Shown in pieces: positions 1 through 8,746 of a stretch of 64,000 nt of DNA. The stretch's first letter is position 1. Every line of letters starts with the position of its first letter. Source of the DNA: Marinisporobacter balticus (GTDB lineage Bacteria; Bacillota; Clostridia; Peptostreptococcales; Thermotaleaceae); assembly GCF_004345705.1 (NCBI RefSeq), contig NZ_SLWV01000017.1, positions 12,352-76,351 of the forward strand. Reading direction: 5' to 3'. Made by a program: the position numbers and the translations under genes. The notes beneath the pieces were generated by a model. It was not told where the DNA came from, ran no database searches, and worked only from the letters and a program-made list of their open reading frames with translations.

Positions 1-504
1 AAGAATTGTTGCAGGAATCTTATGCGGTTCTGTTGTAGCCAAAATAAATATCACATAATAAGGGGGATCCTCAAGGGTTTTAAGCAACGCATTAAAAGCC
101 CCTGTAGAGAGCATATGTACCTCATCAATAATATATACTTTATAGCGTCCCTTTGTAGGTGGATATTTTACATTCTCTCGAAGTTCCCTAATATCATCTA
201 CACCATTATTGGAAGCCGCATCGATTTCTACCACATCCATAATACTCTCATGCTGAATCCCAGTACAAATTTCGCATGTATTACAAGGATTATTATGATC
301 ATCAGGATTTAAACAATTTACAGCACGCGCTAATATTTTCGCTGTAGATGTTTTCCCCGTTCCTCTTGTACCACAAAACAAATAGGCATGGGCAATATTA
401 TCATTTTTTATTTGGTTTCTTAAAGTTTGTGTAATATGATCTTGGCCTACTACATCTTCAAAAACTTTCGGTCTCCACTTTCTATAAATAGCCACATATC
501 CCAT
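1..504 (-). CDS. dnaX: DNA polymerase III subunit gamma/tau, N-terminal part (runs off the left edge)
   Basis: Clamp-loader ATPase subunit of the replicative polymerase. The 168 codons present start at ATG 504, behind an AGGTGG ribosome binding site, with MGYVAIYRKWRPKVFEDVVG, typical of DnaX. A Walker A motif (GTRGTGKTS) follows, then the four-cysteine zinc module (the last three cysteines in CNTCEIC), the Walker B region with DEVHML, and LLKTLEEPP. The C-terminal part, and any frameshift site separating gamma from tau, lie outside the window. The gene sits just downstream of tRNA-Ser and the SRP RNA, a common clostridial arrangement. Identification is secure. Confidence 0.97.
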   Translation of the reverse strand, partial: MGYVAIYRKWRPKVFEDVVGQDHITQTLRNQIKNDNIAHAYLFCGTRGTGKTSTAKILARAVNCLNPDDHNNPCNTCEICTGIQHESIMDVVEIDAASNNGVDDIRELRENVKYPPTKGRYKVYIIDEVHMLSTGAFNALLKTLEDPPYYVIFILATTEPHKIPATIL

Positions 505-735
505 TTATGCCACCTACTTTCCATATACAAAGTTGTATAGATCTATTCTAAATTTTTTACTAGGATTTATTAAGTATCTATAAGTCCTTCGGTATCATCT
601 TAATAAATACCATTTATTCCTCATATACTATTTTTTTTATTATTCATTCATCTATAAAATAATAACCAGTTCACTTTTTCATTATATTTTCATAATTTAT
701 TTTATCACTCAATATGTTTTTTTACTTATATAAGT

Positions 736-763
736 AAAAAAACATGTAGAGAAACCTACATGT
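736..763 (-). terminator. Rho-independent terminator of the SRP RNA
   Basis: On the minus strand, ACATGTAG and CTACATGT form an 8-bp stem around a short loop, followed by a run of seven T. It lies about 15 bases past the 3' end of the SRP RNA. Confidence 0.85.
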
Positions 764-777
764 CAAATGCTTATGTA

Positions 778-1050
778 AAGCTGTGCACCTATGGTTGATA
801 AACTACTACAAACGTAACCTGTACAGTTAACTCGGTTCAGGCTCCCCCACGGCACACAAGAGTGTCTGCTTACCGTTGCTTCCTTCCGAACCTGGCGGAG
901 TTCACAGATTCTCGTTGCGCAGGACCCAATCTTCATCGCCACTTATACAGGGCAGACTTCACAGTAACAGACCGCCCATAGGTATTCAATCCTGCTATAG
1001 CGGATTGCAGGTTACAGGGCACCGCTACCTCCCCATCTAGCACAGCAAAC
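778..1050 (-). ncRNA. ffs: Signal recognition particle RNA (large, Gram-positive type)
   Basis: RNA scaffold of the signal recognition particle; it binds Ffh. The minus strand carries the conserved domain IV hairpin, with GGTTCGGAAGGAAGCA around 880-895. The 5' Alu-type portion is also present (GGGGAGGTAGCGGTGCCCTG). The ends were set by pairing 5' GCTGTGC (1040-1046) with 3' GCACAGC (780-786), giving about 270 nt, the size of the Bacillus/Clostridium form with an Alu domain. Exact ends are uncertain by a few bases. Confidence 0.95.
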
Positions 1051-1067
1051 TTTATAAACTTTTCTAA

Positions 1068-1155
1068 TGGCGGAGAGAGCGGGACTCGAACCCGCGGGGC
1101 CTTACAGCCTTACACGCTTTCCAGGCGTGCCCCTTAGCCACTCGGTCATCTCTCC
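1068..1155 (-). tRNA. tRNA-Ser (anticodon GGA)
   Basis: An 88-nt class II tRNA with encoded CCA. The acceptor stem GGAGAGA pairs with TCTCTCC, the discriminator base is G, and the T-arm GGGTTCGAGTCCC is canonical. A long variable arm is present. The anticodon loop CTGGAAA gives anticodon GGA (plus-strand 1120-1122), reading UCC and UCU. Confidence 0.97.
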
Positions 1156-1327
1156 ATATACGTGATACATTATTATATTTTAATGAGCATTCCCATGTTT
1201 TACGGAACATATACTAATATATCATATATATCCTGCAATTACAAGTGTGTAATTCTTGTGTTTTATAGAAATAATTAGTAAAAGTACAACCAAGATATTG
1301 TCCTCTTGTATATTAATTGCATTTATA

Positions 1328-1678
1328 TTACTTCACAGCTGCAACAACAGACATCTCAATAAGAATTTCTTCTCTTGCCATTTTAGCTTCCACACAAGCT
1401 CTTGCAGGTTCAAATCCATTTTCAACCCATGCATCCCAAACTTCATTCATATTTTGAAACAATGCCATATCTTTTATGTAAATGGTTGTAGAAAGTATAT
1501 GCTGTTTATCTGATCCATATTGATCAAGCAACGCTTCAATTTTTTCTAATACAACTTTTGTTTGTTCTTTTATATCTTTATCCTCATCACTACAAGTCTG
1601 CCCACATAAATAAACGGTTCCATTATGTACTACTGCACGGCTCATTCTCCCTGTACCTTCAAATCTCTTAATTCCCAT
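1328..1678 (-). CDS. RidA (YjgF/YER057c/UK114) family protein
   Basis: Small trimeric enamine/imine deaminase-family protein, cytosolic; 116 aa. RidA itself hydrolyses reactive 2-aminoacrylate from PLP enzymes. Fold features are visible from the N-terminal GxGRMSRAVVHNG strand through a helical middle to the C-terminal PARACVEAKMAREEILIEM. The latter carries the conserved arginine (R93) and the acidic residue of the active cleft. It diverges from the archetype, so it may belong to another Rid subgroup with a different or no deaminase activity. The start has a clean GGAGGG site. It is a single gene between tRNA-Ser and the UbiB-family gene. Confidence 0.85.
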   Translation of the reverse strand: MGIKRFEGTGRMSRAVVHNGTVYLCGQTCSDEDKDIKEQTKVVLEKIEALLDQYGSDKQHILSTTIYIKDMALFQNMNEVWDAWVENGFEPARACVEAKMAREEILIEMSVVAAVK

Positions 1679-1748
1679 TGTCCTTATTCCCTCCTTCTAT
1701 TTTAATCTTCATTTTCTCATTATACTAAATCATGATCTTTATTTCAAA

Positions 1749-3329
1749 TCACATCTTCTCATTTCTAAGAATCAAAATCAAAATCCATATTCCCATAATC
1801 CCTGCACTTAAATAACCAACAAGTCCAAAAAATGAAATGTCATAGATTTTGGGTCCTACATTTGCAGTAATGACAAGTGATGATCCAATCACAATAGAGG
1901 CCATAATCAGAGCAAATACGATTCGATTTGTCATTTTGCTTAACTGATTGATGCTTTCTTCTAGATTTTTATGTTCTATTTGAACTTTAAGTTTTCCACC
2001 TAACGCACTATTGATTAGCTCTAATGTCTTAATAGGAATTTTTAATCCATATTTTGATAATTGATAAATATTTTCTAATTGGTCAATTAGGTCTTGTTTA
2101 TAATTTCTTTTTAAAATAAAATATTCCTTTATATAAGGTATCGCCACATCCATAATATCCATATCTGGATCAAGTTTTGCTACTATCCCTTCAATCGTCA
2201 TCATCCCTTTTAAAAACAGTGTCATATTTTTAGGCATAGCAATATTATTCCTTTTACTTGCATGGAACATTTCATTTAAGAGCTGCGGAAAATCAATATC
2301 TTGTAAGCTTTCTTGCACATATTTATTATAAATCTCCTCAATATCAGAATAAAGGGTTTTTATATGAACTTCTCCTTTTTTTATTCCCATTCTTAAGACC
2401 CCTTGCGTTAGGGCTTCTACATCTCTTGTTGCTGCTGCGTATAATAAATCATTGAGCTTATTTTTCATATTTTTATCTAAAAAACCCATCATCCCAAAAT
2501 CAATATACGCAATTTTCTTGTCACAAATAAATATATTTCCAGGATGCGGATCTGCATGGAAAAAACCATCTTTAAAGATTTGTTTCACATAATTATCTGC
2601 AAGCTTTTTTGCTAGATCTTTTAGGTTATATCCTTTCTTCTTGAGTTCGTCAACATTGTTTATTTTTATCCCTTTTATATATTCCATCCCTAATATATTG
2701 GAAGTAGTATATTCCTTATATACCTTTGGGCAAATAATATAGCTTGCTTCTTTATGGTTTTTATGAAAATGTTCAATATTTTTCACTTCATTAGAAAAGT
2801 CTAATTCCTGTTGCATGGTCCGCCCTAATTCATCCACTACTTCTTGAAAATCAATCACATGCTTTTGAGGTACAAATTTTCCAATTTTCATAAGTCTTTT
2901 TAATAGTGCAATATCACTAAGCATGGCTTCCTTTACATTAGGTCGTTGAATTTTTAGGACAACTTGTTCACCGTTTTCTGTGCATGCCAAATGGACTTGC
3001 GCCATAGAAGCAGATGCAATGGGCTCTGGGTCAAAATGCGCGAACAGATTTTTTATAGCACTTCCTAATTCTTTTTCTATGATTGCTTTTACATCTTCAT
3101 ATTTCTCTGTTTTTACACGGTCTTGTAGTTTTTCAAACTCATGGATATATTCATCCGGCAAAACATCCGGACGTGTGGACAATATTTGCCCTATTTTCAC
3201 AAAGGTGGGTCCTAATTCTTCCAGCGCTTGTCTTGCCTTTTCTGGATTCATTCTCCCCTTTTTTATGCCATGTTTTACAAAAACAGAAACAATCTCTCTG
3301 ATTCTTTTTCTTTCATTGATTTTACTCAT
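1749..3329 (-). CDS. ABC1/UbiB (AarF) family atypical kinase
   Basis: Protein-kinase-like ATPase; 526 aa. Relatives support isoprenoid quinone biosynthesis or membrane lipid homeostasis. The family hallmarks are in order: the KxGQ motif (K45-Q48), the alanine-rich nucleotide loop ASASMAQVH (105-113) replacing the usual P-loop, the VLKIQ lysine (K126), the catalytic HADPHPGN (258-265) and the DFG metal site (277-279). Two hydrophobic segments near residues 470-522 form a C-terminal membrane anchor. It is common in Firmicutes without ubiquinone, where the substrate is not established. Monocistronic, divergent from the hydrogenase operon. Confidence 0.93.
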   Translation of the reverse strand: MSKINERKRIREIVSVFVKHGIKKGRMNPEKARQALEELGPTFVKIGQILSTRPDVLPDEYIHEFEKLQDRVKTEKYEDVKAIIEKELGSAIKNLFAHFDPEPIASASMAQVHLACTENGEQVVLKIQRPNVKEAMLSDIALLKRLMKIGKFVPQKHVIDFQEVVDELGRTMQQELDFSNEVKNIEHFHKNHKEASYIICPKVYKEYTTSNILGMEYIKGIKINNVDELKKKGYNLKDLAKKLADNYVKQIFKDGFFHADPHPGNIFICDKKIAYIDFGMMGFLDKNMKNKLNDLLYAAATRDVEALTQGVLRMGIKKGEVHIKTLYSDIEEIYNKYVQESLQDIDFPQLLNEMFHASKRNNIAMPKNMTLFLKGMMTIEGIVAKLDPDMDIMDVAIPYIKEYFILKRNYKQDLIDQLENIYQLSKYGLKIPIKTLELINSALGGKLKVQIEHKNLEESINQLSKMTNRIVFALIMASIVIGSSLVITANVGPKIYDISFFGLVGYLSAGIMGIWILILILRNEKM

Positions 3330-3533
3330 CTCATACCATTTCCTTATGATTATTTAAAATAATTATATTTATATTATCATGTTATCAATGTGAAAATACA
3401 AAGTCAATCCCACAAAACATACCGTCGTCCATTCTCAATTTACTATGATTATTAACGAAATATGCATGATCTCATACCCATTCGGGAACATTATACAAAG
3501 ATATATCTAAAATCTTTTAGAAAGGAAGGTGAC

Positions 3534-4013
3534 ATGATGGCAAATGATTTACCAAAAGAAAAATTTGATGCATTAGAAAAATATATTGATAGCTTTCAAT
3601 CAACAAAAGGCACCCTCATCGAAGTGCTTCACAAAGCGCAGGATCTATTTGGCTATCTTCCAAGAGATGTACAACTCTTTGTAGCAAGAAAACTCGGTAT
3701 TCCTGGCGCTGAAGTTTTTGGTGTAGTAAGTTTTTACTCCTATTTTACAACAAAACCTGAAGGAAAGCATTCCATCAGTGTATGCATGGGTACTGCATGT
3801 TTTGTAAAGGGTGCAGATAAAATTTTAGATCAATTAAAAGAAAAACTCGAAATCGTATCAGGCGAAACAACAAAAGATGACCTTTTCACATTAAAAGAAG
3901 TTCGCTGCATCGGTGCCTGTGGACTGGCACCAGTAGTTATGGTTGATGGCAAAGTATATGGCAGAGTAAAAACGGATGATATAGATACGATTATTGATAC
4001 TTACCGTAAATAG
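3534..4013 (+). CDS. hndA: NuoE-like [2Fe-2S] subunit of bifurcating [FeFe] hydrogenase
   Basis: Thioredoxin-fold [2Fe-2S] subunit (HndA/HydC, related to NuoE), 159 aa. It passes electrons between the flavin subunit and the hydrogenase. Cluster ligands are C84, C89, C125 and C129 (CMGTAC and CIGAC). The helical NuoE N-terminus (LPKEKFDALEKYIDSFQ) precedes them. The longer frame from 3462 was rejected because AAAGGAAGGT lies just before ATG 3534. The gene order matches the hndABCD operon of Desulfovibrio fructosivorans. The upstream 204 bp separate it from the divergent UbiB gene; I saw no convincing promoter there. Confidence 0.95.
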   Translation: MMANDLPKEKFDALEKYIDSFQSTKGTLIEVLHKAQDLFGYLPRDVQLFVARKLGIPGAEVFGVVSFYSYFTTKPEGKHSISVCMGTACFVKGADKILDQLKEKLEIVSGETTKDDLFTLKEVRCIGACGLAPVVMVDGKVYGRVKTDDIDTIIDTYRK

Positions 4014-4024
4014 GAGGTAGCAGC

Positions 4025-4417
4025 ATGCAAATTAAATCCATAGAAGAATTGAAAAAAATTCGGGAAAAATCTCTAAAAAAAGTGAATTTAAGAGAACATG
4101 GAGAAGAAAGTGGCGACCAAATAGAAGTCTTAGTGGGTATGGCAACCTGCGGCATTGCATCGGGGGCACGAGAAACTTTAAGTGCAATTGTAGATCAAGT
4201 GTCCAAGGAAAATCTTGAAAATGTAAAAATCATTCCAGTAGGTTGTATTGGCTATTGTCACAGCGAGCCCATTGTGCAGTTAAATATCCCTGGTCAAAAC
4301 CCGATTCTTTACGGAAAAGTAGATGGGGAAAAGGGGCGCGAAATTGTAAAAAAACATATAAAAGGCGGAGAACCTTTAAAAGAATCTATTATAGATGCTT
4401 CATTTGATCGCGCATAA
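4025..4417 (+). CDS. hndB: HndB-like (2Fe-2S) ferredoxin-domain subunit of the hydrogenase
   Basis: 130-aa thioredoxin-like ferredoxin-domain protein of the HndB/HydD type. It carries TCGIASGARE and GCIGYCHSEP, so only three cysteines (C42, C74, C78) are present where a [2Fe-2S] thioredoxin-like ferredoxin has four. This is the pattern I recall for the HndB family rather than an obvious mutation. Whether it binds a cluster or is structural cannot be told from sequence. It starts 11 bases after hndA with AGGAGG, and is followed by hndC. Confidence 0.9.
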   Translation: MQIKSIEELKKIREKSLKKVNLREHGEESGDQIEVLVGMATCGIASGARETLSAIVDQVSKENLENVKIIPVGCIGYCHSEPIVQLNIPGQNPILYGKVDGEKGREIVKKHIKGGEPLKESIIDASFDRA

Positions 4418-4440
4418 TTTTTTTATAGAGGAGGGAGCGC

Positions 4441-6234
4441 ATGAGCAAATTCAGGACAAATATACTAATCTGTGGTGGTACAGGTTGCATAGCAAGCGAT
4501 AGTGATAAAGTCATTAAAAATTTCAACCTAATTCTCAAGGCTCGGGGATACGACGAAGAAGTACAAGTCATCAAAACAGGTTGCTTTGGATTTTGTGAAC
4601 AAGGTCCAATTGTAAAAATAGAACCAGATAACGTCTTTTACGTAAGAGTCCAGCCAAAAGATGCAGCCGAGATCGTTGATGAACACATTATCAAAGGAAG
4701 AAAAGTCGAAAGACTCTTGTATGAAGAACCAAGGAAACATGAAAAAATCGAACAGCATAAAAATATGCTCTTTTATAAAAAACAGCTTCGTATTGCCTTA
4801 AGAAACTGCGGATTAATCAATCCAGAAGATATTTATGAATATATTGCTTTTAACGGATATGACGCCCTTGGTAGGTCCCTAACAAAAATGACTCCTGATG
4901 AAGTAATAGAAACAATTAAAAAATCAGGACTTCGCGGAAGAGGTGGCGGCGGATTCCCTACAGGACTTAAATGGGAATACACAAGAAAATCTGAAGGTAC
5001 AATCAAATATATCATCTGTAATGCAGACGAAGGTGATCCTGGTGCCTTTATGGATCGAAGTATCCTAGAAGGAGACCCTCACAGTGTTATTGAAGCCATG
5101 ACCATAGGCGGATATGCTATTGGGGCAAATGAGGGAATTGTCTATATTCGTGCAGAATATCCACTCGCTATCGAAAGACTTACCATTGCCATTAACCAAG
5201 CAAGAGATCTTGGTCTTTTAGGCAAAAATATTTTTGGAACAGATTTTCGTTTTGACATTACATTGAAATATGGTGCTGGTGCGTTCGTATGCGGTGAAGA
5301 AACAGCCCTCATCAATTCTGTCGAAGGAAAACGTGGTGAACCAAGCAATAAGCCTCCATATCCTGCACAAGAAGGATATTGGGATCGTCCTACGTGCGTA
5401 AACAACGTTGAAACCTTTGCGAATATTCCATCCATTATCCTAAAAGGATCTGATTGGTTTTCCTCTATTGGTACTGAAAAAAGCAAAGGAACAAAAGTTT
5501 TTGCGCTTGCAGGAAAAGTAAACAATGTAGGTCTTGTAGAAGTTCCTATGGGTACAACCCTTCGAGAGATCATATACGATATTGGTGGAGGCATATTCAA
5601 TAATCATAAGTTCAAAGCCGTACAAACAGGGGGACCATCAGGTGGTGTAATCACCGAAGAGCATCTTGATACCCCTATAGATTATGAACACCTTATTGAA
5701 GTTGGATCTATGATGGGATCAGGCGGTATGATTGTCATGGATGAAACCAATTGTATGGTCAATATCGCAAAGTTCTATCTTGAATTTACGATGGATGAAT
5801 CTTGCGGTAGATGTACGCCATGTCGTGTAGGAACAAAAAGAATGCATGAGTTTCTAGAAAAAATTACTAGTGGTAAAGGGACAATGGAAGATCTAGATGC
5901 ACTCAAACAATTATCCTACATGATAAAAGATGGTTCGCTTTGTGGTTTAGGACAAACAGCCCCAAATCCAGTTTTAAGTACCATGAAATATTTTTGGGAT
6001 GAATATATTGCCCATGTAAAAGATAAACACTGCCCAACAGGCGAATGTACGCATCTTGCAAAATATAGTATTGACCCGGATAAATGTGTTGGCTGTACAG
6101 CCTGTGCTAAAGTATGTCCAGTAGATTGCATTAGCGGCGAAGTGAAAAGAACACATGTGATCGATCAAAGTAGATGTATCAAATGCGGCGCATGTTTTGA
6201 TACATGCAAATTCAGCGCAGTAATCAAACCATAG
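4441..6234 (+). CDS. hndC: NuoF-like flavin/NAD(P)-binding subunit of bifurcating hydrogenase
   Basis: 597-aa flavoprotein subunit (HndC/HydB), the probable site of NAD(P)H/ferredoxin bifurcation. Order: N-terminal thioredoxin-like [2Fe-2S] domain (C11, C16, C48, C52); the glycine-rich FMN/NAD site GRGGGGFPTGLKW (166-178); an SLBB region near 360-440; the [4Fe-4S] site ESCGRCTPC with C455, C458, C461 and C501; and a C-terminal 2x[4Fe-4S] ferredoxin domain (C549/552/555/559 and C579/582/585/589). Full length for the family. Start behind GAGGAGG. Forms the soluble complex with HndA, HndB and HndD. Confidence 0.96.
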   Translation: MSKFRTNILICGGTGCIASDSDKVIKNFNLILKARGYDEEVQVIKTGCFGFCEQGPIVKIEPDNVFYVRVQPKDAAEIVDEHIIKGRKVERLLYEEPRKHEKIEQHKNMLFYKKQLRIALRNCGLINPEDIYEYIAFNGYDALGRSLTKMTPDEVIETIKKSGLRGRGGGGFPTGLKWEYTRKSEGTIKYIICNADEGDPGAFMDRSILEGDPHSVIEAMTIGGYAIGANEGIVYIRAEYPLAIERLTIAINQARDLGLLGKNIFGTDFRFDITLKYGAGAFVCGEETALINSVEGKRGEPSNKPPYPAQEGYWDRPTCVNNVETFANIPSIILKGSDWFSSIGTEKSKGTKVFALAGKVNNVGLVEVPMGTTLREIIYDIGGGIFNNHKFKAVQTGGPSGGVITEEHLDTPIDYEHLIEVGSMMGSGGMIVMDETNCMVNIAKFYLEFTMDESCGRCTPCRVGTKRMHEFLEKITSGKGTMEDLDALKQLSYMIKDGSLCGLGQTAPNPVLSTMKYFWDEYIAHVKDKHCPTGECTHLAKYSIDPDKCVGCTACAKVCPVDCISGEVKRTHVIDQSRCIKCGACFDTCKFSAVIKP

Positions 6235-6246
6235 CGAGGTGAGAAT

Positions 6247-8004
6247 ATGTCAGAGAACAATAAAGAAATGGTGCGTATAACCATAAACAATAAAGAAATG
6301 GAAGTACCAAGAGGTATCACCATATTAGAAGTTTCTAATAGAGCAAATATAAAAATCCCAACCCTTTGTCATCTTGATTTACACGATTTAAAGTTTGTAA
6401 ATCAGACTGCATCCTGTCGTGTATGTACAGTAGAATTAAAAGGACGAAATTCTTTGGTTCCAGCATGTGTAACAAAAGTATCTGATGGCATGATCATAAG
6501 AACCGATTCCCTCAGAGCGATCAATGCCAGAAGAATCGCAGTGGAACTTCTTTTATCAAACCATCCAAACGAATGCTTTACATGCCCTAAAAACTTAGAA
6601 TGTGAATTGCAAGCATTAGCAAAAGAGCTTGGTGTACGAGAGATTAAATGGCACGGTGAAAAAATGCACTATGATAAAGATTTATCTAGTGACGCCATTG
6701 TAAAAGATCCAAATAAGTGTATTATGTGTAGACGCTGTGAAACCATGTGTAACGAAGTACAAACCTGTGGTATCCTTTCTGCTATTGGTCGAGGATTTGA
6801 TGCAATTGTAGGCCCAGCCTTTAACATTCCTATGATGGAATCTTCATGTACCTACTGCGGGCAATGTGTCGCCGTATGTCCTACAGCAGCCCTTACAGAA
6901 GTAAACCATACCGATAAGGTATGGAAAGCTTTAAGTGACCCCGACAAACATGTGGTTGTCCAAGTGGCTCCTGCCATTCGTGTTGCAATCGGTGAACTCT
7001 TCGGTATGGAACCTGGAACCATTGTAACAGGTCAATTAGCAACAGCCTTAAAGAATATGGGATTTGATGCTGTTTTTGATACAGACTTTGCTGCTGATTT
7101 AACCATCATGGAGGAAGCATCTGAATTGATACACCGTATTGAACACGGCGGAACACTTCCTATGCTTACAAGTTGTTGTCCTGCATGGGTAAAATTTATT
7201 GAGCATCAATTCCCAGAAATGCTGGATATTCCTTCTACTTGTAAATCCCCTCATATTATGCTTGGTGTTGTTGCAAAAACCTACTATGCTAAAAAATTAG
7301 GAATAGATCCAAATAAAATTGTGGTTGTTTCAGTTATGCCATGTATTGCAAAAAAAGCAGAGGCAGAAAGACCTGAGCTTACAAAAGATTATCATAACAA
7401 TGTAGATATCGTGATTACAACAAGAGAGTTTGGTGCCATGCTTAAAGAAGCAGGGATCGATTTTAAAAACTTACCTGAGAGTGATTTTGACCATCCTTTA
7501 GGAAAAAGTACAGGGGCTTCTGTTATTTTTGGTACAACAGGTGGCGTTATCGAAGCAGCGCTTCGTACAGCTTATGAGTGGCTAACTGGTGAAGAATTAA
7601 CAGATGTTGAATTTAAACAACTAAGAGGTATGGAAGGGGTTCGAGAAGGCACTGTCAAAATAAAAGATCTAGATATAAAAGTGGGCATTGCCCACGGTCT
7701 TGGAAATGCTAGAAGACTCCTTGAAGATATAAGAGATGGAAAAAGTAAATATCATGCTATTGAAATCATGGCTTGTCCTGGTGGATGTGTTGGCGGAGGG
7801 GGACAACCTTATCATCATGGAAATGAAGAAATCGTAAAAAAACGTCAACAGGCTATTTATAATGAAGATCGAAATAAAACATTAAGAAAATCTCATGAAA
7901 ACCCAGAAATATTAAAGCTTTATGAAGAATATCTCGGTAAGCCTTATGGTAAAAAAGCGCATGAACTCCTGCATACGCATTACGAAGCAAAAGAAAGAAT
8001 ATAA
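6247..8004 (+). CDS. hndD: [FeFe] hydrogenase catalytic subunit
   Basis: 585-aa catalytic subunit (HndD/HydA) producing or consuming H2. Order: NuoG-like [2Fe-2S] domain (C41, C57, C60, C74); His-Cys3 [4Fe-4S] cluster (H106, C110, C113, C119); two [4Fe-4S] clusters (C158/161/164/168 and C201/204/207/211); then the H-cluster domain with TSCCPAW (C310/C311), MPCIAKK (C366) and MACPGGCVGGGGQ (C510, C514), followed by the small-subunit tail. All H-cluster ligands are intact. No maturase genes (hydE, hydF, hydG) occur in the window, so they must be elsewhere. Last gene of the operon. Confidence 0.97.
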   Translation: MSENNKEMVRITINNKEMEVPRGITILEVSNRANIKIPTLCHLDLHDLKFVNQTASCRVCTVELKGRNSLVPACVTKVSDGMIIRTDSLRAINARRIAVELLLSNHPNECFTCPKNLECELQALAKELGVREIKWHGEKMHYDKDLSSDAIVKDPNKCIMCRRCETMCNEVQTCGILSAIGRGFDAIVGPAFNIPMMESSCTYCGQCVAVCPTAALTEVNHTDKVWKALSDPDKHVVVQVAPAIRVAIGELFGMEPGTIVTGQLATALKNMGFDAVFDTDFAADLTIMEEASELIHRIEHGGTLPMLTSCCPAWVKFIEHQFPEMLDIPSTCKSPHIMLGVVAKTYYAKKLGIDPNKIVVVSVMPCIAKKAEAERPELTKDYHNNVDIVITTREFGAMLKEAGIDFKNLPESDFDHPLGKSTGASVIFGTTGGVIEAALRTAYEWLTGEELTDVEFKQLRGMEGVREGTVKIKDLDIKVGIAHGLGNARRLLEDIRDGKSKYHAIEIMACPGGCVGGGGQPYHHGNEEIVKKRQQAIYNEDRNKTLRKSHENPEILKLYEEYLGKPYGKKAHELLHTHYEAKERI

Positions 8005-8034
8005 AAAAACTAGGAGAAGTTCTCCTAGTTTTTA
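8004..8034. terminator. Bidirectional terminator between hndD and the response regulator
   Basis: AAAACTAGGAGA and TCTCCTAGTTTT form a long stem with A-run and T-run flanks, so it can work for both convergent units. It overlaps the last codons and stop of the response regulator gene (stop at 8025-8027). Confidence 0.88.
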
Positions 8035-8723
8035 TTCGTTTTAATTCTATATCCAAGGCCCCATAGAGTTTCTATATATTGTGGATTAGACGGGTCTTTT
8101 TCAATTTTTCCTCTTATCTTTCTTATGTGAACTGTCACAGTAGATATATCCCCAATAGAATCTAATCCCCATATTCTCTCAAATATTTCTTCTTTGCTAA
8201 AGATTCGATTAGGATTTTCACCTAATAGCTCTAATATGTCAAACTCCTTAGAAGTAAGGTTCACTTCCTTATTATTTATATAAGCTCGCTTTGAGTAATG
8301 ATCTATAACTAATCCATTGATCTCTATATTTTTATTATCACTTACACTTTTACTAGTAAGGCGTTCATATCTTCCAAGATGCGCTTTCACTCTAGCTACC
8401 AATTCACTCGGACTAAAGGGTTTCGTTATATAATCATCCGCGCCAAGACCTAATCCTCTTATTTTATCTATTCCCTCTCCTTTAGCAGAAACCATAAGTA
8501 TTGGAATATTTATATCCATTCTTAAAGATTTGCATATTTTAAATCCATCTATTTCTGGAAGCATCAAATCCAATATTATTAGGTGAAACGCTTCATTTAA
8601 TGCCCTATCTAGCCCTCTTTGACCACTTATTTCTATTTCCACTTTATATCCACTAACTTCTAAATAGTCCTTTTCTAATTCGGCAATACTTATATCATCT
8701 TCAATAATCAATATTCTCTTCAC
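8025..8723 (-). CDS. OmpR/PhoB-family response regulator
   Basis: 232-aa response regulator with a receiver domain (acidic pair D9/D10, phosphoacceptor D52 in LILDLMLPE, K101 in TKPF) and a C-terminal winged-helix DNA-binding domain ending VTVHIRKIRGKIEKD...GLGYRI. Last gene of an operon with its sensor kinase and an RND pump, so it most likely controls that pump in response to an envelope stress or toxic compound. The signal is unknown. Confidence 0.94.
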   Translation of the reverse strand: MKRILIIEDDISIAELEKDYLEVSGYKVEIEISGQRGLDRALNEAFHLIILDLMLPEIDGFKICKSLRMDINIPILMVSAKGEGIDKIRGLGLGADDYITKPFSPSELVARVKAHLGRYERLTSKSVSDNKNIEINGLVIDHYSKRAYINNKEVNLTSKEFDILELLGENPNRIFSKEEIFERIWGLDSIGDISTVTVHIRKIRGKIEKDPSNPQYIETLWGLGYRIKTNKN

Positions 8724-8746
8724 ACGAGCCCGCCCTTTCTATTCAT

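Noticed and set aside
3462..3533. N-terminal extension of hndA
   Set aside because: The extension is not NuoE-like and the AAAGGAAGGT site lies after it.
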